A DNA stretch of 64,000 nt from Hymenobacter sp. UV11 (lineage in GTDB: Bacteria; Bacteroidota; Bacteroidia; Cytophagales; Hymenobacteraceae): NCBI RefSeq assembly GCF_004684095.1, contig NZ_SRII01000004.1:347760-411759 (forward strand), read 5' to 3'. The notes below the pieces were generated by a model. That model was not told the origin of the DNA. It worked only from the letters and a program-made list of their open reading frames with translations, and made no database searches. This document shows positions 58,470 through 64,000 of this stretch, piece after piece (the first letter of the stretch is position 1; each line of letters opens with the position of its first letter). Position numbers and translations under genes: made by a program.

Positions 58470-58601
58470 ATTCTTCCCAACGCCTGGTGTCGTTGGGGCT
58501 GCAAATATACTATGCCGCGCCACTTCGCGCAACATTTTGCGCAACCCCACCGGGCCAACTGCGTCTGAGAGCGGATAACCGCTGCTCTTATTCAAGCACC
58601 C

Positions 58602-59045
58602 ATGAAACTTCTTCCTTCCCTCGCCGCTGGCTTTGCCGGGGCCGTTGTCCTCACCACGCTGCACGAAACGGTTCGCCGCCTGCGCCCCCAGGATGCGCCC
58701 CGTATGGACGTGCTTGGCGAGCGCGGCCTGCGCAAAATCCTGCGGCTCGAAGACCTGCCCCAGCCCGACCACGGCACCCTCTATTCGGCTACTATGCTCG
58801 GCGATGTGCTTAGCAATGGCTTGTATTACACGCTGGTAGGTAGTGGCAAGCATAGCCTGGGCCGGGGCGCCGTGCTGGGCGCGCTGGCTGGAGTAGGGGG
58901 GGTAGTGCTGCCCGGCTCCATGGGCCTGGGCACCGCGCCCAGCAACCGCACGCCCCAAACGCAGGCCATGACAGTGGCCTGGTACACCGTGGGTGGCCTG
59001 GTAGCCGGCCTGGTGGCCCAGGCCCTGCGCCAGCGCCGCAAATAG
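58602..59045 (+). CDS. Small membrane protein of unknown function
   Basis: 147 residues. Hydrophobic helices at residues ~4-20 (LPSLAAGFAGAVVLTTLHE), ~82-106 (GRGAVLGALAGVGGVVLPGSMGLG) and ~120-142 (AMTVAWYTVGGLVAGLVAQAL). The loop between contains RMDVLGERGLRKIL and ATMLGDVLSNGLYYTLVG. I do not recognise the family. The gene is single, downstream of and divergent from the tRNA gene, and converges on the LD-carboxypeptidase gene with a gap of 13 nt. Confidence 0.75.
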   Translation: MKLLPSLAAGFAGAVVLTTLHETVRRLRPQDAPRMDVLGERGLRKILRLEDLPQPDHGTLYSATMLGDVLSNGLYYTLVGSGKHSLGRGAVLGALAGVGGVVLPGSMGLGTAPSNRTPQTQAMTVAWYTVGGLVAGLVAQALRQRRK

Positions 59046-59058
59046 CCCGTGCCGCCCG

Positions 59059-59961
59059 CTACTGGCTGAGCCGGCTACCCCCCGCCTCCACGATGAGCGT
59101 AGCCACGCGGCCTACTACCAGCGCCTGGTTATCAGCCTCGTGGCCCACCGGAAAGCCGTAGCCCACCGGAAAGCTGTAGCGCTGAGCGTAGTGGTCGATT
59201 ACCTCGTAGGCCGTTTGGCCGAAGGGCACGGCGTTGTCTTTCATATCCGAAAAATGACCCACTACCAGCCCGGCCAGCCCGGTTAGCTGCTCGCTGCGGT
59301 GCAGGTGCAGCAGCATCCGGTCGAGGTGGTAGAGGTATTCGTCGAGGTCTTCTAGAAACAGGATGCGGCCCGCGAAGCTGGCCTGCGAGGCGGTGCCGGT
59401 GCTGGTGTGCAGCAGGCTCAGGTTGCCGCCCACCAGCTCGCCGGTGGCCGTGCCGGGCCGGTTGAGGGGGTAGGGCGCCGCCTGGCAGTCCAGCGACTGG
59501 CCAAACAGCGCCCGGCGTAGGCTTTCTACGGCTGCCTCGCCGCCGGCCTGCCCGTATAGCACCGGCATCACGCCATGAATGCTTTGGTAGCCCAGGCGCA
59601 GCAAGTGGCTGTTGAGCACGGTGATATCCGAAAAGCCGGCCACCCACTTGGGATGCTCGGCAAAGTGACGAAAGTCGAGCGCATCGACCAGGCGGGCGGT
59701 GCCGTAGCCGCCCCGCGCGCACAAAATGGCCCGAATGGTCGGGTCGTCGAGCTGGCGCTGAAAGTCGCGCCGCCGCAGCTCATCGGTACCGGCAAACTGG
59801 TGGTGCGCCGCGTCGATGCTTTCGCCCAGCACCACGTCGAGGCCCCAGCCGCGCAGCGTGGCCACGGCCAGCTCCACTTCGGCGGCGCTGATTTTGCGGG
59901 CTGGGGCTACCAGCGCCACGCGCTGGCCGGGCCGGAGAAAAGGAGGAGCAAGGGTAGCCAT
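59059..59961 (-). CDS. LD-carboxypeptidase (family S66)
   Basis: 300 residues from the ATG at 59961. S66 enzymes cut the LD-bond of murein tetrapeptides during peptidoglycan recycling; MccF members cleave microcin C. The nucleophile is S111 in GFSDIT, preceded by CARGGYGTARL. The Glu/His pair of the Ser-Glu-His triad lies in FLEDLDEYLYHLDRM and FPVGHEADN. No signal peptide, so it acts in the cytoplasm. The upstream in-frame start at 60024 adds residues without a signal and is rejected. Confidence 0.93.
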   Translation of the reverse strand: MATLAPPFLRPGQRVALVAPARKISAAEVELAVATLRGWGLDVVLGESIDAAHHQFAGTDELRRRDFQRQLDDPTIRAILCARGGYGTARLVDALDFRHFAEHPKWVAGFSDITVLNSHLLRLGYQSIHGVMPVLYGQAGGEAAVESLRRALFGQSLDCQAAPYPLNRPGTATGELVGGNLSLLHTSTGTASQASFAGRILFLEDLDEYLYHLDRMLLHLHRSEQLTGLAGLVVGHFSDMKDNAVPFGQTAYEVIDHYAQRYSFPVGYGFPVGHEADNQALVVGRVATLIVEAGGSRLSQ

Positions 59962-60105
59962 ACGGTAGGCCGGCCAGCGGCCGTGATTGGTCGATTTTTC
60001 ACAAAGAAACCACTGCCCAGGCACTAACTTACACTGCCGGCCGCCGTTGCCACGTTGGGGCGCGTGCCGGGTGCCAGTCCATCTGTACGCTAAAGCTGAC
60101 TACCT

Positions 60106-61347
60106 ATGAAACCACTTTTCCGCATCCTGGCCACCCTGCTTTTACTGGCGGCTCCGAGCCTGGCCTCGGCGCAGTTGGCGCCCATCGACACCACCGGCGG
60201 GCGCTACTACCGCCCGGTTTTTGCCGCGGTCACGGTCACGAAAGATGTGGCCTACGGCGCGGCAACCACCTACCTGGGCACTACCCAGCAGCTGCTGCTC
60301 GACCTCTACCAACCCACCGGCGACACGGTGAAGCGCCGGCCGCTCATCATTTTTGCGCACCAGGGCGGTTTCGTAACCGGCTCGCGCATTGATGATTATA
60401 TGGTCAGTATCTGCACACGCATGGCCCGCCTGGGCTACGTTGCGGCCAGCATCGAGTACCGGCTGGGCTTTCCGCTCACCGGCATAGCCCGGCCCGCCGA
60501 TACGGTGGGGGTAGCGCAGGCGGCCATCCGGGCCATGCAGGATATGCGCGCCGCCGTGCGCTTCTTCCGCCAAGATGCGGCCACCGCCAAAGCCTACCGC
60601 GTGCACAGCAGCTACATTGTGGTGGGCGGCTCGTCGGCCGGGGCCTTTGCCGCGCTCGAAACCGGCTACCTCGACAAAGCCAGCGAAGTGCCCGCCTACG
60701 TGGGCCTGGCCGCGCTGGGCGGTATCGAGGGCAATGGCGGCAATGCCGCTTACAGCAGCGCCGTGGCCGCCGTGCTCAACCTGAGTGGCGCCACCGAAAA
60801 CCCCAGTATCATCGAGGCCGGTAACGCGCCGCTGTGCAGCGTGCACGGCACCTTTGACGCCACGGTGCCCTATCTGCAAGGCAAAATCGGCTCGCTCCTA
60901 CCCCCCAAGTACGTGTACGGCAGCGGCCGCCTCAATCCCCGCGCCACGGCCGTGGGCATTCGCAACACGCTGCGCACGTTCAAGGGCGCCGGCCACATCC
61001 CGTTTGAAAGCAACGCCAGCTACGCCGACACTACCTTTTGGACCATCCGCGATTTTTTGCGGCCGATTTTACGGCTCACCGGCACCGCGCTGGCGGCGCG
61101 CCCAGCCAGCGCAGCCGCGCCCATTGCCCAAGCCTACCCCCTGCCGGCCCGCGACTACGTGCAGCTGGCCCTACCCCCCACCTGGCGCGAGCTGGGCCCC
61201 GCCGACCTGCTCGATATGACGGGCCGCGTGGTGCGCCGCCTCGCGCCTACCGCCCAAAGCTGGCAGGTGCCGCGCGGGGCGCTGGCGGCCGGCATCTACT
61301 CGCTGCGCTTCGCCGGGCAGGCGCCGGTGCGCGTTGTATTTGAGTAA
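60106..61347 (+). CDS. Secreted alpha/beta-hydrolase with type IX-like C-terminal tail
   Basis: 413 residues. Signal peptide MKPLFRILATLLLLAAPSLASAQ. A carboxylesterase-type hydrolase follows: the oxyanion strand IIFAHQGGFVTGS and the nucleophile elbow GGSSAG with S177; the later CSVHGTFDATVPY and GAGHIPFE hold the likely Asp and His. The final ~75 residues (AQAYPLPARDYVQLALPP to AAGIYSLRFAG) resemble the type A sorting domain of the type IX secretion system, so the enzyme is probably secreted or surface-bound. Substrate unknown. A strong terminator follows. Confidence 0.85.
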   Translation: MKPLFRILATLLLLAAPSLASAQLAPIDTTGGRYYRPVFAAVTVTKDVAYGAATTYLGTTQQLLLDLYQPTGDTVKRRPLIIFAHQGGFVTGSRIDDYMVSICTRMARLGYVAASIEYRLGFPLTGIARPADTVGVAQAAIRAMQDMRAAVRFFRQDAATAKAYRVHSSYIVVGGSSAGAFAALETGYLDKASEVPAYVGLAALGGIEGNGGNAAYSSAVAAVLNLSGATENPSIIEAGNAPLCSVHGTFDATVPYLQGKIGSLLPPKYVYGSGRLNPRATAVGIRNTLRTFKGAGHIPFESNASYADTTFWTIRDFLRPILRLTGTALAARPASAAAPIAQAYPLPARDYVQLALPPTWRELGPADLLDMTGRVVRRLAPTAQSWQVPRGALAAGIYSLRFAGQAPVRVVFE

Positions 61348-61414
61348 GCAAGGGGGGGAGGCGCTGCATTAGGCTAATGTAGTATTAGCTTGATTTTAAG
61401 CTGGATAAACGACG

Positions 61415-61465
61415 ACGCGACTGCCCGTAGGCTTGCATAAGCCTGCGGGCAGTCGCGTTTTTTTG
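61415..61465 (+). terminator. Intrinsic terminator of the secreted hydrolase gene
   Basis: A 20-bp stem with one G-T pair (61415-61434 and 61439-61458), 4-nt loop, then seven T. Confidence 0.93.
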
Positions 61466-62014
61466 GCTTTATTGCCTTTTTTTTCCTTCAGGATGTAACC
61501 CCTGTAAACTTGCTGGTTGTTTAACTATTCCGTGAAAGGCTCTGAGCTTTAGTGAACGCCCGGCCGAGCACTACCAGCAGATAACGGCCGCCATGCAAGG
61601 GGCGCCAACCGCCATGCGGCAGTCAGTAGTGAGCTATTAGTCAGAATAATCTCTAGCTGCTAACAGATGCGGCGGTATAGTGACTATTGCGTTCTGCAAT
61701 GAAACAGCCGTCGTAACCAATTGGGCATGAGTAGGTGCTGGCCGAAGGGGGTAGGACACAGCAACTCGGAGCCTAAAAGTAAGATTTACAGTACCAAATC
61801 GTAGAAAATCGCCATTATGGATAGTTTGCTGCCAGTCAAGACTTTGTAGTAAGAAAGCGTTAAGCTATAAGGTGAAATGATATTTTATTAGTAACAATTA
61901 AGGAAAATTTAAGAAAAAAATGTGCAGCATGGATGAGAAAGGAACAAGGGGCCCTTCTACTTTAGGGCTTTCGCTTTACCCATACTTCATTCATTTTCAC
62001 CAACTCACATTTGC
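61466..62014. other. AT-rich leader region of the SusC-type gene, no gene seen
   Basis: About 550 bases, AT-rich towards the 3' end, with no convincing open frame. It presumably holds the promoter of the receptor gene. GACTTTG-like and TAGTTTG-like words are present near 61820-61845, but none fits the Bacteroidota promoter consensus well. A GGGGGTAGG word occurs at 61747. Confidence 0.5.
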
Positions 62015-64000
62015 ATGAAAAGAAAATTACTTCTGACCTGGCTGCTGCTGGCCACGTTGCTGCAGGTGGCACTAGCCCAAACACGGGCGGTGTCGGGCCG
62101 GGTTACGGACCAGAAAACCGGCGAAGGTCTACCGGGAGTTACGGTGCTCGTGAAGGGCACTACGAATGGTACTTCTACCGACGCTGACGGCTCGTTTACG
62201 TTGGCCGTGCCCCAGGCCGGGGCTACGCTGATATTCTCCTCCATAGGTATGAACAGCGTGGAGCGGCCCGTGGGCAGCGAAACGACCTTTAAAGTGGCGA
62301 TGAGCCAGAACTCGCGCGAGCTGAGCGAGGTAGTGGTGACGGCCCTCGGCATTGAGAAGGACAAGCGCACGCTGGGCTACGCTACCCAGGAAATTCAGGG
62401 CGGCGCAGTGGCCCAGAAGTCGGAGCCCAACGTGCTGAACGCCCTGCAGGGCAAGGTATCGGGCGTGAACATCACCGGGGCCAGCGGCCTAGCCGGCACG
62501 TCTACCAACATCAACATCCGGGGCATTACCTCGCTCACGGGCAGCAACCAGCCGCTGTTCGTGGTGGATGGCATTCCGGTGAGTAACGACACTGACCGCA
62601 CCAACGGCGGCGCGGCCGGCACGCTCTACGGTGCCCAAACCGCCAACCGCGCGGCCGACATCGACCCCAACAACATCGCCAATATCAGCATCCTGAAGGG
62701 CCCGGCCGCTGCCGCGCTCTACGGCTCGCGCGCCTCGTCGGGCGCCATCCTGATTACGACCAAGTCGGGCGCCAACGTGAACAAGAAGCTGGAGGTAGTA
62801 ATAACTACCGGCTATAACTTCCAAAGCGTGATGGGCTTGCCTGATTTTCAAAATGACTATGGCCAGGGCACGGGTGGCACCAATACCACTGCCAGCGGCG
62901 CCGGTAATATCCTGACGGGTAGCACCAACTCGTGGGGCCCGCGCTTCGGCACTACCCCCACTCGCGCCAACGGCTTGCTGCTGGCCGATAATAGCACGTT
63001 GCCCTACCAGGCCTACCCAGATAATATCAAGAACTTCTACAAGACGGGTAGCCTCTGGACCAATGGCGTGCAGCTGGCCGGCAACAACGGTACGTCGAAC
63101 TTCTCGCTCAACATCAACAGCACGACCCAGAAGGGCATCGTAGAATCGTCGAACCTGCAGCGCACCAACGTGCAGCTGGGCGGCGGCACCACGCTGCAGA
63201 ATAAAATCCGCCTCACGGGCTCGGTCAACTTCTCGCAAACCGACCAGCTGGCGCCGCAGACCGGCAACGGGGGTAGCGCCTTCGGCACGCTCTCGTCAGT
63301 ACCGCGCAGCTTCGACCTGCAGGGCCAGCCCTACCAGACGGCCACCGGAGGCAACTTGTTTTTCTCAGGCCTCGATAATCCCAACTGGAATCTGCAGAAT
63401 AACAATACGTCCAGCAACGTCACGCGCTTCATCAACGTGGCCAGCATTGGCTACGACTTCTTTCCGTGGCTGAGCGTAACGTACCGGGCCGGCCTCGATA
63501 CCTACACCGACCGCCGCAAGCAGATTGCCGCCATCACGTCGTCGCGTAACCCAACGGGCCTGATTTTCCAGGATAATATCCAGTACGCCGAGTTTACCGG
63601 TGACCTGCTGATTACGGCCAAGAAGGAGAATATCTTCTTGGATAAGCTGAACGCTACCCTGCTCGTGGGCCAGCAAACCAACCAGCGCAAGCGCAACGAG
63701 CAGTACGTGTCGGCGGCTACGCTTTCGCAGCCCGGCTTCTACAACACCATCAACGCGGCCAACTTTACGGGTAGCGGCGAAACCAACTACACGCGCCGCC
63801 TGCTGGGCTACTACGCCGACCTGTCGCTGGCCTACAACAACTACCTGTTCCTAGAAGGTACGGCGCGCGTTGACCGCTCCTCGACCCTGCCCACCACCAA
63901 CAACACCTACCTCTACCCCTCGGTGTCGGCCGGCTTCGTGTTTACCGATGCCTTTAACATCGACTCGGATTTCTTCTCTTATGGTAAGATTCGGGGCAAC
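62015..64000 (+). CDS. SusC/RagA-family TonB-linked outer membrane receptor (partial)
   Basis: 662 residues from the ATG at 62015; the C-terminal barrel runs off the window. Signal peptide MKRKLLLTWLLLATLLQVALAQ, then a carboxypeptidase-like regulatory domain (VSGRVTDQKTGEGLPGVTVLVKG, residues ~26-105). The plug domain has NVLNALQGKVSGVNI, NIRGITSLTGSNQPLFVVDGIPV and ILKGPAAAALYGSRASSGAILITTK, all SusC hallmarks. It imports oligosaccharides, peptides or other large nutrients with TonB energy. A SusD partner gene is expected downstream, outside the window. Confidence 0.95.
   Translation, partial: MKRKLLLTWLLLATLLQVALAQTRAVSGRVTDQKTGEGLPGVTVLVKGTTNGTSTDADGSFTLAVPQAGATLIFSSIGMNSVERPVGSETTFKVAMSQNSRELSEVVVTALGIEKDKRTLGYATQEIQGGAVAQKSEPNVLNALQGKVSGVNITGASGLAGTSTNINIRGITSLTGSNQPLFVVDGIPVSNDTDRTNGGAAGTLYGAQTANRAADIDPNNIANISILKGPAAAALYGSRASSGAILITTKSGANVNKKLEVVITTGYNFQSVMGLPDFQNDYGQGTGGTNTTASGAGNILTGSTNSWGPRFGTTPTRANGLLLADNSTLPYQAYPDNIKNFYKTGSLWTNGVQLAGNNGTSNFSLNINSTTQKGIVESSNLQRTNVQLGGGTTLQNKIRLTGSVNFSQTDQLAPQTGNGGSAFGTLSSVPRSFDLQGQPYQTATGGNLFFSGLDNPNWNLQNNNTSSNVTRFINVASIGYDFFPWLSVTYRAGLDTYTDRRKQIAAITSSRNPTGLIFQDNIQYAEFTGDLLITAKKENIFLDKLNATLLVGQQTNQRKRNEQYVSAATLSQPGFYNTINAANFTGSGETNYTRRLLGYYADLSLAYNNYLFLEGTARVDRSSTLPTTNNTYLYPSVSAGFVFTDAFNIDSDFFSYGKIRGN

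Overview
The window reads as chromosomal DNA of a high-GC Bacteroidota bacterium, most likely Hymenobacter or a close relative (Cytophagia, Hymenobacteraceae). This is an inference from content: a SusC/RagA TonB-linked receptor, PorT-like and FadL-like outer-membrane barrels, type IX secretion tails, a Bat/MoxR operon with DUF4175 and DUF4159 genes, an archaeal-type prolyl-tRNA synthetase, an S-box riboswitch, TTG starts and no regular Shine-Dalgarno sequences. No phage, plasmid, integrase, transposase or CRISPR array is visible.

Layout. 1-8.6 kb: a secreted clan GH-A glycoside hydrolase with a PA14-like tail (cut by the window edge), a FadL/OmpP1-type barrel, a Gly/Tyr-rich lipoprotein, proS, and a DUF4394 type IX cargo protein. 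8.8-11 kb: an ECF sigma factor and a membrane protein joining an anti-sigma-like N-terminus to a C-terminal barrel. 11.2-19.8 kb: a minus-strand run DUF4159 - MoxR ATPase - DUF58 - BatA-type - DUF4175 - amidotransferase-like membrane protein. 20-20.6 kb: a PorT-type barrel. 20.8-28.9 kb: five TldD/TldE-family genes in tandem, three TldD with twin-arginine leaders and two TldE. 29-32 kb: a LytS/LytTR two-component pair and a DUF5694 protein. 32.1-35.4 kb: a tricorn-like protease. 36-38.8 kb: FadL plus an SGNH lipoprotein esterase behind a long palindrome. 39-44.2 kb: a SAM riboswitch, metH and metF. 44.3-53 kb: TPR protein, DUF3850, esterase, DUF6624, prolyl oligopeptidase, methylguanine methyltransferase, orphan STN protein, GH1-like hydrolase and a CDF metal exporter. 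53.2-58.2 kb: a 7TMR-DISM histidine kinase, a NarL-type regulator, a DUF5723 barrel and a tiny membrane protein. 58.4-61.3 kb: tRNA-Thr(CGU), a small membrane protein, an LD-carboxypeptidase and an esterase. 62-64 kb: a SusC-type receptor running off the end.

Three things stand out. (1) At least nine long inverted-repeat elements of several unrelated sequences sit between genes, often touching a stop codon or supplying it; one family has the GTAG-plus-hairpin look of REP/REPIN elements. (2) The NarL-type two-component system has two matching 7-2-7 palindromes, each ending on a TTG and followed by a GAnnTTTG element, one upstream of its kinase and one upstream of the DUF5723 gene. Its regulator gene begins just after twelve perfect copies of a 7-bp repeat that is open in frame, which could switch expression by slippage. 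(3) The word CTACCCC/GGGGTAG is remarkably frequent throughout, inside and outside genes.
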